Below, one piece after another: positions 17,262-25,384 of a stretch of DNA of 64,000 nt (within the stretch, counting starts at the first letter, position 1; each line of letters starts with the position of its first letter). This stretch comes from CAZBXE01 sp964496125 (lineage in GTDB: Bacteria > Chlamydiota > Chlamydiia > Chlamydiales > CAZBXE01): positions 186,001 through 250,000 of the forward strand of contig CAZBXE010000001.1 of NCBI GenBank assembly GCA_964496125.1, read 5' to 3'. A model generated the notes under the pieces. It searched no databases, was not told where the DNA came from, and saw only the letters and a program-made list of their open reading frames with translations. A program made the translations under genes and the position numbers.

Positions 17262-18038
17262 ATGCAAAAAGGTATGCACAGCGTACTCTCTTTTAAAGAA
17301 CCCTTTGATCCCAAGAGAGCAGATAGCAGCATTACAAGATGTATTATTCACCCCAAACCTTTTGCAGGGCAAGAATATGAGCTTTTCCCTTTTGATGAAG
17401 CAGAAGAAGTAGGGGGTACGCTTTTCTTAAAGTACGCCGTCGCCTCCATTGAGATTACCTTTCCTTTACTTGTGGGAAAACAGCTAGGAACGTTTTCTCT
17501 ACCCGGGTACGTTCTTGTCAATGCGGCAAATGAAGGCATGATCGGGGGTGGAGGTGTGGATGGAAAAACAAATGCTCTTGGAGGAAGGGAACTCATCGCA
17601 GTTCGAAAGGTTTTGCGCCAAGCCTATTCCAAGCACGTCGATATTGCGGGATTTCCTGTAGGGGGTGTTTTTGTAACAAGGTCTTACGATCTAAAGAGTG
17701 CGCCTTTTTTGATCCATGCTGTCGGCCCACAAGGACCACATGCAACCTCTCTTGGCAACTGGTTGCTTTCTCAGTGTTATTATAACAGTTGCGTTGCGGC
17801 AGACGTATTGCATGAGGAAAGGATTGCATTCCCTCCGATTGGGACGGGGATCTTTCACTACCCCCTTGATTCTGCAGCAGAATCGGCTCTGCGAGGTATT
17901 GAGCAGTTTTTTCGTGATTTTCCAAATACATCGATTCAAAATGTTGCTCTTGTTTGCGGTGTCTTTCGCGAGGATCAGAAGTCTCTCTATATGGCATCCT
18001 ACGAAAAGGCTCTCTACCGTATAAGAGCGCAAAGATAA
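17262..18038 (+). CDS. Macro-domain protein (ADP-ribose or nucleotide-metabolite binding)
   Basis: 258 residues; a second in-frame ATG lies at 17274. The macro-domain hallmarks are VLVNAANEGMIGGGGVDG near residues 83-97 (the NAAN strand and Gly-rich loop), HAVGPQG near 151 and IAFPPIGTGIFHYPLDSAAE near 187-206, the loop that binds the distal ribose. Such proteins hydrolyse O-acetyl-ADP-ribose or ADP-ribosyl modifications. The N-terminal 70 residues are an extra extension without a recognised domain. It follows pdhC by 17 bases. The link with acetyl-CoA metabolism is suggestive only. A short palindromic repeat begins at its stop codon. Confidence 0.82.
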   Translation: MQKGMHSVLSFKEPFDPKRADSSITRCIIHPKPFAGQEYELFPFDEAEEVGGTLFLKYAVASIEITFPLLVGKQLGTFSLPGYVLVNAANEGMIGGGGVDGKTNALGGRELIAVRKVLRQAYSKHVDIAGFPVGGVFVTRSYDLKSAPFLIHAVGPQGPHATSLGNWLLSQCYYNSCVAADVLHEERIAFPPIGTGIFHYPLDSAAESALRGIEQFFRDFPNTSIQNVALVCGVFREDQKSLYMASYEKALYRIRAQR

Positions 18039-18110
18039 ACTGAAAAGTCGGTTTCTGCCTGCGTCGGACACGCTTTCAATGGCGTATTCCCGGCTTTTCA
18101 ATTCATTTTG
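18038..18110. repeat. Palindromic MITE-like repeat, short copy (reverse orientation)
   Basis: Starts on the last base of the macro-domain stop codon. ACTGAAAAGTCGG at the left end pairs with CCGGCTTTTCAATTCATTTT at the right end. The left half also matches, in reverse, the ends of the copies at 33551 and 37021, including the GCCTGCG core. The first of six copies in the window. Confidence 0.6.
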
Positions 18111-18524
18111 GTAATTAAAAAATCTGTTGACTAGAGGCGCAATTAGAGAACCCAAACCTCTCATTCCCCGATTTTAAGCGAGTTTGAAATGAAGAAATTG
18201 TGATCTCAGACCGCTTTTTTTCAGACCTATACGACAGGACACATCCAGCTATCTGAATTTACAGAAACAATTATTCACAAATGAATTGGAAAGTTCATAA
18301 TATGCCAAGAAGGCTCCCCCAATTTTTGTAAGCGATAGAGGCGTCGAAGCAGCTCTGGTTAAAAACGAGAGCAATGCAGACGAGCAAAAATTGAGGGATT
18401 GTCCGACGCAGGCAGAAACAAACTTTCCAGTTCATTTGGGTATACACTACCCAAAAAAATTTTGTTAAGATATCGTCTCTAGTTTGAGTTGACATTGGCT
18501 TACAGTTGTTTGACAAAATCTTCT
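18111..18524. other. Spacer of about 410 bases with a MITE-like repeat and no gene
   Basis: No convincing coding sequence was seen on either strand. The segment contains the full-length palindromic repeat 18278-18438 (listed separately) and, at its right end, two TTGACA-like boxes (18489 and 18509) shortly before the fucosyltransferase start. No RNA gene is recognised. Confidence 0.5.
18278..18438. repeat. MITE-like repeat, longest copy (161 bases)
   Basis: Terminal inverted repeats of 18 bases with one mismatch: CAAATGAATTGGAAAGTT at 18278-18295 and AACTTTCCAGTTCATTTG at 18421-18438. The inside holds TTGTCCGACGCAGGCAGAAAC, the reverse complement of the core of the neighbouring copy at 18038, and GAGCAATGCAGACGAGCAA, which recurs reversed at 28.8 kb. 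It has no coding capacity. No clear target-site duplication is seen. Structure fits a non-autonomous palindromic element. Confidence 0.65.
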
Positions 18525-19478
18525 ATGTTCCATAGTGCATCGTTCCACAGGCTTTCCCTGTTTCTTTTTATCCTATGTAGTGTGCTAACTCCGGTCGTTT
18601 ATGCGGGTGAACCATGCCAACAACCATGTGTGGAGGGGAAACTTAAGGATCAGTTGGGCAACCAAATGTTTCAAGTCGCAGCAACCTGCGCCTTTGCTTG
18701 GGACCATAATGCCACCCCGTGTTTTCCTGACCTTCTTACAAAAGAAGATGACGGTGTGCCTGAAAACTATGAGCATGTCTTCTTTCGCTGTAACACAAGC
18801 TGCCCAAAACAACCCAGTTCCTTTCACTGGCATCTACCGAACGAGTATAATCATGCCTTCTTACCGGTTCCTTATAAACCAAACATGTCTATGGCTGGTA
18901 CTTTTCAGTGCCCAAAATACTTTGCTCACCATGAAAAAAAAATTCAAGCCCTCTTTGCCCCTCACCCTGATGACCTTGCCTATATCAAAAAAAAGTATTC
19001 TTTTCTTCTTAACCATCCAAACACTGTGGGGGTTCAAGTTCGTTGGTTTGGTGTGCAAAGGGATTCTCCTTGGTGGAGCTGTCTAGCTCAATATGGATAC
19101 GATTACTTTGCTAAGGCTATGGCCCTGTTTCCACCTGATGCCCTCTTTGTAGTAAGTACAAACGACAGAGAATTTGCTCAAATGAATATCCCCAAGAAGT
19201 ATCAAAATGTTGTTTACCTTGAAAACGAGCCATATTATATCGATCTTTATCTTTTATCATTGTGTAAACACAATATTATAAGTAATTCAACCTTTGGCTG
19301 GTGGTCCGCTTGGCTTAACCAAAACCCAAATAAAAGTATCGTGGCCCCCGTACTCTGGATAGACCCTTATCCAAGTGGTGCGAAAAAGCCTGTCAAAATG
19401 GACGTCTACCCCGAAGGCTGGCTGCGAATTAAGGCTAAGTGGAGAAAACCGAAAAACTTGCGCGCCGCAGTTCTTTGA
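18525..19478 (+). CDS. Glycosyltransferase family 11 (alpha-1,2-fucosyltransferase-like), exported
   Basis: 317 residues from ATG 18525; an upstream TTG at 18489 is in frame, but ATG 18525 gives a good signal peptide (residues 1-27, ending VVYA). LKDQLGNQMFQVAATCAFA is the GT11 N-terminal motif, GVQVRWFG near residue 168 corresponds to the GDP-fucose-binding HxR-like region (the His is not present), and IISNSTFGWWSAWLNQ near 250-265 is the strongly conserved C-terminal motif. It probably adds fucose to a galactose-containing glycan. A signal peptide on a GT11 enzyme is unusual and suggests action outside the cytoplasm or secretion. Confidence 0.8.
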   Translation: MFHSASFHRLSLFLFILCSVLTPVVYAGEPCQQPCVEGKLKDQLGNQMFQVAATCAFAWDHNATPCFPDLLTKEDDGVPENYEHVFFRCNTSCPKQPSSFHWHLPNEYNHAFLPVPYKPNMSMAGTFQCPKYFAHHEKKIQALFAPHPDDLAYIKKKYSFLLNHPNTVGVQVRWFGVQRDSPWWSCLAQYGYDYFAKAMALFPPDALFVVSTNDREFAQMNIPKKYQNVVYLENEPYYIDLYLLSLCKHNIISNSTFGWWSAWLNQNPNKSIVAPVLWIDPYPSGAKKPVKMDVYPEGWLRIKAKWRKPKNLRAAVL

Positions 19479-19580
19479 AATGAACTTTTGAATATCCAAA
19501 GTGAAAGAATTGGTTTTCGTGTCTGGGCCCGTGACCTTTCCCTCCTCAAAAATTAGGTGTTCGGGTACACTGCTAAGCGT

Positions 19581-19994
19581 ATGACAACACCCAAGCCCAA
19601 ATTCCGCGAAATCGTCTTTCTTTTGCTTTATATTTTAGAGGAAGGACACTGTGAAGAAAAAGATGCAATCAACCTCGTACAAAGCGTTGCTAAGGTATCT
19701 AAGACCTCTGCCCTGGAAGCGTTAATCAATGTTCAGAAGATTTTAGCTGCACAGAAAAAAATTGATTCACTCGTCCAAAAAGCCTCAACAGAATACTCCT
19801 TGGAAAGAATTCATAAAGTTGCCCTCAATATCTTGCGGCTTGCTCTCTTCGAGGTGCTTTATGGGGAGGGGATCTCTCCAAGGCTTGCCATTTCGGAAGC
19901 GATTCGCCTCGCAAAGAAATTCAGTACCGATGAAAGTTCAGCTTTCATTCATGCTCTCGTAGATCGGATCTACCGGGAGGAAAAAGGGGTATGA
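19581..19994 (+). CDS. nusB: Transcription antitermination protein NusB
   Basis: 137 residues from ATG 19581; the open frame extends back to 19557 but homology starts at ATG 19581. The all-helical NusB fold is recognisable by FREIVFLLLYILEEG at the start and VALNILRLALFEVLYGEGISPRLAISEAIRLAKKF in the C-terminal half, the most conserved stretch. It binds boxA RNA with S10 in antitermination of rRNA transcription. Its stop overlaps the murB start (ATGA). Confidence 0.92.
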   Translation: MTTPKPKFREIVFLLLYILEEGHCEEKDAINLVQSVAKVSKTSALEALINVQKILAAQKKIDSLVQKASTEYSLERIHKVALNILRLALFEVLYGEGISPRLAISEAIRLAKKFSTDESSAFIHALVDRIYREEKGV

Positions 19995-20857
19995 CACTCC
20001 GCATCCAGGAGTTCGTTTCCCTCAGAGAGTTGACCACGCTAGGCGTAGGGGGAAGCGCCCGGTATTTTGCGATTGTAGAAAACAAACAGGGCTTACAAGA
20101 GGCTCTTCATTTCTCTAAGATGAGAAACCTTGCCTTTTTTGTCATAGGCAAAGGTTCCAATATTCTCTTAGATGAGGGGGTCTTCCCAGGTCTTGTAATT
20201 CTGAATAAAATCGAGTTTTTAGAAGAAAAAAAGCCAGGTCTTTTTTTTGCAGGGGGAGGGTATAGTTTTTCCCTTCTGGGCACAAAAACGGCAAGAGCTG
20301 GGTACAGTGGCCTTGAATTTGCAGCCGGTATCCCAGGGAGTGTCGGGGGTGCTGTGTTCATGAACGCAGGTGCCGCAGGCAAAGAGGTAGCAGACACCCT
20401 AGTTGCGGTAGAAGTGATGGATGCCCTAGGAAATGTACGAGAAATCCCCCGTAAAGACCTAAAGTTTTCTTATAGGACTTCTCCTTTCCAGCAAACAAAC
20501 GAGATTGTTTGCAATGCGACTTTCTCCTTGCAGAAGCGTAGCGAGGCTAGGGGCGAGCAAGTAGACCTCATTACCTACCGTAAGAAGACGCAGCCTTACG
20601 GCGATAAGTCAGCGGGCTGCTTTTTCCGTAACCCCGAATGTGCGCATGCCGGGGCTTTGATTGAGAAGGCAGGGCTCAAGGGATTTCAGATCGGAGGGGC
20701 TAAGGTATCAGAGCTGCATGCGAACTTCATTGTGAATGTGGGCGGCGCCACCACACACGATATTCTTTCTTTGAAAGAGCGTGTCCAAAAAGAGGTGTAC
20801 CGTACAACAGGTCAGAAATTAGAAGTAGAAGTACGCTACATTTCTTTTCCTCTTTAA
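19991..20857 (+). CDS. murB: UDP-N-acetylenolpyruvoylglucosamine reductase MurB
   Basis: 288 residues, full length. FAD-binding signatures: LGVGGSARYF near residue 16, FVIGKGSNILLDEG near 52 and GLEFAAGIPGSVGGAVFMNAGAAG near 107-130. Substrate region: FSYRTSPFQ near 157 and KSAGCFFRNPE near 210-220, where Ser is commonly found but Cys is seen here as the proton donor. It makes UDP-MurNAc, needed for the reduced peptidoglycan of chlamydiae. The stretch from about 20417 onwards is duplicated at 23.1 kb. Start ATG overlaps the nusB stop. Confidence 0.95.
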   Translation: MTLRIQEFVSLRELTTLGVGGSARYFAIVENKQGLQEALHFSKMRNLAFFVIGKGSNILLDEGVFPGLVILNKIEFLEEKKPGLFFAGGGYSFSLLGTKTARAGYSGLEFAAGIPGSVGGAVFMNAGAAGKEVADTLVAVEVMDALGNVREIPRKDLKFSYRTSPFQQTNEIVCNATFSLQKRSEARGEQVDLITYRKKTQPYGDKSAGCFFRNPECAHAGALIEKAGLKGFQIGGAKVSELHANFIVNVGGATTHDILSLKERVQKEVYRTTGQKLEVEVRYISFPL

Positions 20858-20890
20858 GAAGAGTTTGCTTTTTGGTACAATGTCATTTCT

Positions 20891-21748
20891 ATGCTTGAAT
20901 TTCGTGCAGACCTTCATTGCCACACGACTTGCTCTGATGGGGAACTTTCTCCCCAGGAAATCCTTGTGCTCGCCAAAAAAGAGGGGCTATCAGGACTGTC
21001 GATTACAGACCATGATACGGTAGCAGCTTATGCGCATTTGTTTCCCGAAGCAGAAAAGCTTGGGATTACTCTGATTCCGGGTGTAGAATTTTCCACAGAA
21101 GTCGATGAAACAAGTATCCATGTTTTAGGCTATGCCTTCGATGAAAAAAATGAAGATTTGCATGCGTTTATTGCCCAGCATAGCGCAAGGCGAGAAAAGA
21201 GGCTGCAAGCCATACTCAAAGCCTTGGGAAAGCAGGGAATTGCCCTCAGAGCAGATGAAGTTATTAAAATCAATCAAATGGAAAAGGTAAAAAACCCTGT
21301 GGTGGGAAGACCTCATATTGCAGGAGCCCTTTTAAAAAAGGGGTATGTGAAGAGTTACCAAGAAGCCTTTTCCCTTTATATCGGTGAAGGAAAACCCTGT
21401 TTTATTCCAGGGCACGGATTTACAATCGAGGAGACAATTGCTCTTATTCACAAGGCAGGAGGGCTTGCGATCATTGCACACCCCCACCTAGTCCCTCCAA
21501 AAATTTTGCCAAAGCTCTGCAACCTCCACTTCGATGGGATTGAGGCACACTATGGCAATTTTAGCTCCTCAAAAAACAAAAGATGGGTCACGATGGCAAA
21601 GAAGAAAGCCTGGCTCGTTACTGGAGGGTCTGATTTCCATGGGAGTGTCAATAAATCTAATATCAGTCTTGGCTGTGGATTTGTTCCTTGGGAGATCTTC
21701 CAGGTGCTTCTCAATCACTACAAACACGTGATCCGGGATCGCTCTTGA
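20891..21748 (+). CDS. PHP-domain phosphoesterase (YciV/TrpH-like)
   Basis: 285 residues. Metal-binding motifs of the PHP superfamily are intact: RADLHCHTTCSDGELSP (HxH) at residues 4-20, SITDHDTV near 38, PGVEFS near 62, GRPHIAG near 140, IIAHPHL near 195 and GSDFHG near 250. Related enzymes are 3',5'-nucleotide bisphosphate phosphatases / 5'-3' exoribonucleases (RNase AM). The gene follows murB by 33 bases and a decayed copy lies at 23586. Beyond its TGA the sequence resembles the first codons of folC, showing that folC once followed directly. Confidence 0.88.
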   Translation: MLEFRADLHCHTTCSDGELSPQEILVLAKKEGLSGLSITDHDTVAAYAHLFPEAEKLGITLIPGVEFSTEVDETSIHVLGYAFDEKNEDLHAFIAQHSARREKRLQAILKALGKQGIALRADEVIKINQMEKVKNPVVGRPHIAGALLKKGYVKSYQEAFSLYIGEGKPCFIPGHGFTIEETIALIHKAGGLAIIAHPHLVPPKILPKLCNLHFDGIEAHYGNFSSSKNKRWVTMAKKKAWLVTGGSDFHGSVNKSNISLGCGFVPWEIFQVLLNHYKHVIRDRS

Positions 21749-21794
21749 GCTATACAAGCTGCATTCAAATATTGCACCTGGTTCTTTTTGGGTA

Positions 21795-21876
21795 TTTTTT
21801 TCTGTCCGTTTGTTTGTTTTTTGGGTTGCTTTTTAAGCAAACCCGGCGAACTAAACAAACAGATAGAAAAAAATCC
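21795..21876. repeat. Long imperfect hairpin after the PHP gene
   Basis: TTTCTGTCCGTTTGTTTG on the left pairs with AAACAAACAGATAGAAA on the right, and an inner stem GGGTTGCTT/AAGCAAACCC closes a three-base loop. Poly-T lies outside on the left and poly-A on the right, so on either strand it can resemble a terminator. It lies at the start of the segment inserted between the two murB-PHP copies. Confidence 0.5.
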
Positions 21877-21917
21877 TTCAAAAATAACTTTAGGCGGAAT
21901 ATCCGGATAGGTTCATG

Positions 21918-22739
21918 TTATTTCGACTGTTGCATTAAGAGTGCGTTATGTTTAGCTAGAGTGGCAATCGCCAAATCGTTGAAGGTCACGGCGATGTTAT
22001 TGCCGAATTGTTGATATGCTTTCATCGCTTTTTCTTCTTCGGTTAATAAGTGTGTTTCAAGAGAAGTTTGGATAATACGTGTTAACTCTACAAATTTAAA
22101 GTTTGACAGAGTTTTAAAGGATTGGTTTGTTTTTGATGTTATCTGCATGATTTTTTGCAGGTCGTTTTCAAGACGATCTTTTTCTAAATCTGTTGCATTA
22201 ATGTGCTTAATAGCCGTTAAAACGCACATGGTTCCTGCTGAACTGTCTTCGTTTTTCCAATGATCGGTATGTATGCACATTTTTTCCTCCCACCCTTCAT
22301 CAGCCTCTAGTGTTTGGCAAAATGCTCTAAGTCTTTGTTGTTCCGCAACTCCTTCTTCGATTAAATCGGTGTTTAAAAACATTTTGTTCCTGATAGCATT
22401 GATTGCAGAAATTCTGAAGGGTGACAATGGGTTGGGGTTATATCCTCCGATAGAAGCGCTTATTTGTTCAGGATAGGTGGTTCCGTCGATTGTACTTTTT
22501 GTGCTGAGAGCGGGATTGCTTCTAATCGACCCCAGTACATAGGCGCCAGTTTCTGTATGGAAAATGAGAATAGCACCAGCGTTATCGGGTTTATATGTTG
22601 TGTTTTCTAAAGCCAATTGTCTTAGGGCTACCTGTGCAATTTCGTAAGAAGAACATTGAGCATTGTTAGGCACCCTCACCGTAGTCAGAGCATCTGTGCC
22701 TCGGTGGACTGGCGTGTGGTCGGAGGAAAATAAAACCAT
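21918..22739 (-). CDS. Hypothetical protein in an inserted segment
   Basis: 273 residues, soluble, no signal peptide or membrane segment. I recognise no family. The N-terminal half contains ILIFHTETGAYVLGSIRSNPAL and SASIGGYNPNPLSPFRISA, possibly a small beta-rich domain; the C-terminal half is helical (TDLEKDRLENDLQKIMQIT). The gene runs against its neighbours, is more AT-rich, and occupies exactly the 1.3 kb between the two murB-PHP copies. An AT-rich stretch upstream (22740-22860) may carry its promoter. Likely an accessory or acquired gene, possibly an effector, but function is unknown. Confidence 0.65.
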   Translation of the reverse strand: MVLFSSDHTPVHRGTDALTTVRVPNNAQCSSYEIAQVALRQLALENTTYKPDNAGAILIFHTETGAYVLGSIRSNPALSTKSTIDGTTYPEQISASIGGYNPNPLSPFRISAINAIRNKMFLNTDLIEEGVAEQQRLRAFCQTLEADEGWEEKMCIHTDHWKNEDSSAGTMCVLTAIKHINATDLEKDRLENDLQKIMQITSKTNQSFKTLSNFKFVELTRIIQTSLETHLLTEEEKAMKAYQQFGNNIAVTFNDLAIATLAKHNALLMQQSK

Positions 22740-23110
22740 AAAACCTCAGTATTTAATATATTAATATCGTCTTATTGTATGTGTTTTTTTATTTTATAGC
22801 AAGTGTTTATGTGTAAACATATGAGTTTATCCGTAAATTAAAGGTTTATAACCAAAAAATCTCGAAAACCAGCAATTTTAAATAATTTTTTTCCACAGAG
22901 ATCTAAGGTGGACCCTAAAGTCAAGGCCAAAAAAGAGCCTCGAAACGGAAAGAAAGCATTCATGCCTTCATAGGCGCTTGTCCCGTTCTCCTATCTCTTA
23001 GTGCACACCTGCTTATATTTCACTGTCCGTCACAACCTCTCTACAAAGATGTTATTCACAAATGAATTGGAAAGTTGGTAATATGCCAAGGAGGCGTCCT
23101 CAATAGACGC
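22740..23110. other. Spacer of about 370 bases between orphan gene and duplicated murB fragment
   Basis: AT-rich near 22740-22890, then mixed composition. No open frame of note on either strand. A half copy of the MITE-like repeat begins at 23059 and ends at the junction with the murB copy. Nothing else was recognised. Confidence 0.5.
23059..23110. repeat. MITE-like repeat, left half only
   Basis: CAAATGAATTGGAAAGTT at 23059-23076 is identical to the left end of the 18278 copy, and the match continues through AATATGCCAAG(A/G)AGGC; even the flanking TTATTCA is shared. It breaks off where homology to murB starts, so the element was cut at the duplication junction. Confidence 0.6.
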
Positions 23111-23552
23111 AATGGATGCCTTAGGAAATATACGAGAAATCCCCCATAAAGACCTAAAGTTTTCTTATAGGACGTCTCCTTTCCAGGCAACAAACTTGAT
23201 TGTTTGCAGTGCTACTTTTTCCTTGGAGACAAGTAGCGAGGCTAGGGACAAGCAAGTAGGCCTCATTACCTACTGCAAGAAGACGCAGCCTTACGGCGAT
23301 AAGTCAGCGGGCTGCTTTTTCCGCAACCCTGAATGCGGTCATGTGGGGGCTTTGATTGAGAAGGCGGGGCTAAAGGGATTTCAGATCGGCGGGGCCAAGG
23401 TATCAGAGCTGCATGCGAACTTCATTGTGAATGTGGGCGGCGCCACCACACACGATATTCTTTCTTTGAAAGAGCGTGTCCAAAAAGAGGTGTACCGTAC
23501 AACAGGTCAGAAATTAGAAGTAGAAGTACGCTACATTTCTTTTCCTCTTTAA
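23110..23552 (+). pseudogene. murB' : truncated second copy of murB (C-terminal half)
   Basis: Matches murB from about 20417 to its stop at 20857. The first 146 codons (FAD-binding N-terminal half) are missing, so the product cannot work alone. The 3' part (from about 23370) is almost identical to murB, while the first 200 bases carry many substitutions. The intergenic sequence and PHP start downstream are also duplicated. An ATG at 23112 keeps the frame open for 146 codons, but there is no Shine-Dalgarno signal. Confidence 0.85.
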
Positions 23553-23585
23553 GAAGAGTTTGCTTTTTGGTACAATGTCATTTCT

Positions 23586-24188
23586 ATGCTTGAATTTCGT
23601 GCAGACCTTCATTGCCACACGACTTGCTCTGATGGGGAACTTTCTACCCAGGAAATCCTTGTGCTCGCCAAAAAAGAGGGGCTATCAGGACTTTCGATTA
23701 CAGACCATGATACCGTAGCAGCTTATGCGCATTTGTTTCCCGAAGCAGAAAAGCTTGGGATTACCCTGATTCCGGGTGTAGAATTTTCCATAGAAGTCGA
23801 TGAAACAAGTATCCATGTTTTCGGTGAAGGAAAACCCTGTTTTATTCCAGGGCACGGATTTACAATCGAGGAGACAATTGCTCTTATTCACAAGGCAGGA
23901 GGGCTTGCGATCATTGCACACCCCCACCTAGTCCCTCCAAAAATTTTGCCAAAGCTCTGCAACCTCCACTTCGATGGGATTGAGGCACACTATGACAATT
24001 TTAGCACCTCAAAAAACACAAGAAGGGTCACGATGGCAAAGAAGAAAGCCTGGCTCGTTACAGGAGGATCTGATTTCCATGGGAGTGTCAATAAAGCTAA
24101 TATCAGCCTTGGTTGTGGATTTGTTTCTTAGGAGACCTTCCAGGTGCTTCTCAACCATTACAAAAACGTGATCAGGGATCGCTTTTGA
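23586..24188 (+). pseudogene. PHP-domain gene, decayed second copy
   Basis: Near-identical to the PHP gene at 20891, but with an in-frame deletion of 255 bases (matching 21127-21381 of copy 1), which removes 85 residues, and a TGG-to-TAG nonsense change at 24129-24131 that cuts off the last 19 residues. The open part codes 181 residues. HxH and GSDFHG motifs remain, yet the deleted middle includes the GRPHIAG metal-binding part, so it is most probably inactive. It runs directly into folC. Confidence 0.85.
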
Positions 24189-25384
24189 ACTATACAAGCT
24201 GTATCCAAAGGCTCTTTTCTTTAAACCGGCATGGGATGAAGCTTGGTCTTACAAGAATGCTAGCGCTCGATCGTTTTCTCGATTATCCAAGCCAGGCTAT
24301 TGCCGTTATCCATGTCGCTGGGACAAATGGAAAGGGGTCTGTTACAACAAAGATTGCCAAGGGACTTGAGCTTGCAGGCAAGAGAGTGGGCCTTTTTACA
24401 TCGCCTCATATCAGTTGTTTTAGGGAGCGTATCAAGATCAACGGCGAGATGATCAGCGAAAGCGAAGTGACAAGGATCGTGACCCAAATCTTTTCTTATG
24501 AGGCGATAGAACCGACGTTTTTTGAGGTGAATACAGCGCTTGCCTTTGCGTATTTTGCAGAAAAAAGCGTCGATGTCGCTGTGATCGAAACAGGCCTTGG
24601 AGGGATGCAGGATGCCACAAATATTGTCAAACCCGTTCTTTCTGTCATTACTTCAATCGACTTAGATCACACACAGTTCTTAGGGAGCACAAGGGAGAGC
24701 ATTGCCAAAGAAAAGGGTGGCATCATCAAGCAGGGGGTGCCTGTTGTGGTAGGGCCACATGCTGACTTGCCTGTCTTAAGAGAGATGGCTAAAGAGAAAA
24801 ATAGCCCTTACCTTACTGTGGAGGGGCAGTTTTCCACCTACGATGAGGAGAATAAAGCGGTTGCAAGACTGGCCCTTTTGCATCAGGGAGTGTTTAAGCA
24901 AGGGGTAGAGGAGGCGCTAAAAGCCCTTCCTCCTTGTCGTTTTGAGTTGCTTGGCGACCATGTTGTACTTGATGTAGCGCATAATCCAAATGGGATAGAG
25001 GCTCTCCTCTCCCGCTTAAAGATGGATTTTCCTGGCAAGCGTCCTTCCTTTTATTTTGGCTTTTGCCAAGATAAGGATGTGCGCTTGTGTATACAAAAAA
25101 TAGGAGTTGTAGGGCAGCAATTTTATCCACAAAGCCTGCCAACACAGCGGGGGTGCGACCCTAAGCTGCTTCGATCTTTTCTTCTTGAAGAGGGAGTAGC
25201 TGAGGATAGGGTGCATCTAAATAAAACGTTCTTAGAAGCAAAGAGAGCGTCAGAGCAACTTGTTGTGTGTGGTTCTTTTTTTTTGATGAGTCAGGTGCGT
25301 AAAGAACTTGGCATTGTTGAGCCAATAGATGCCCTGGACCTCAATTTCAGCGGGATGCTTGCAACAGTAGGACAGAAGGGCTAA
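24185..25384 (+). CDS. folC: Folylpolyglutamate synthase / dihydrofolate synthase FolC
   Basis: 399 residues when started at TTG 24185, which overlaps the old PHP stop (TTGA). An ATG at 24236 is also in frame, but the residues before it (LFSLNRHGMKLGLTRML) fit the conserved FolC N-terminus, so the TTG is favoured. P-loop: IHVAGTNGKGSVTTKIAKGL near residue 40. ETGLGGMQDATN and SIDLDHTQFLG follow; DHVVLDVAHNPNG near 262 marks the C-terminal domain. It adds glutamate to dihydropteroate/folate and belongs with the folate genes at 38.5 kb. The 3' end overlaps the convergent methyltransferase gene by 38 bases. Confidence 0.92.
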   Translation: MNYTSCIQRLFSLNRHGMKLGLTRMLALDRFLDYPSQAIAVIHVAGTNGKGSVTTKIAKGLELAGKRVGLFTSPHISCFRERIKINGEMISESEVTRIVTQIFSYEAIEPTFFEVNTALAFAYFAEKSVDVAVIETGLGGMQDATNIVKPVLSVITSIDLDHTQFLGSTRESIAKEKGGIIKQGVPVVVGPHADLPVLREMAKEKNSPYLTVEGQFSTYDEENKAVARLALLHQGVFKQGVEEALKALPPCRFELLGDHVVLDVAHNPNGIEALLSRLKMDFPGKRPSFYFGFCQDKDVRLCIQKIGVVGQQFYPQSLPTQRGCDPKLLRSFLLEEGVAEDRVHLNKTFLEAKRASEQLVVCGSFFLMSQVRKELGIVEPIDALDLNFSGMLATVGQKG

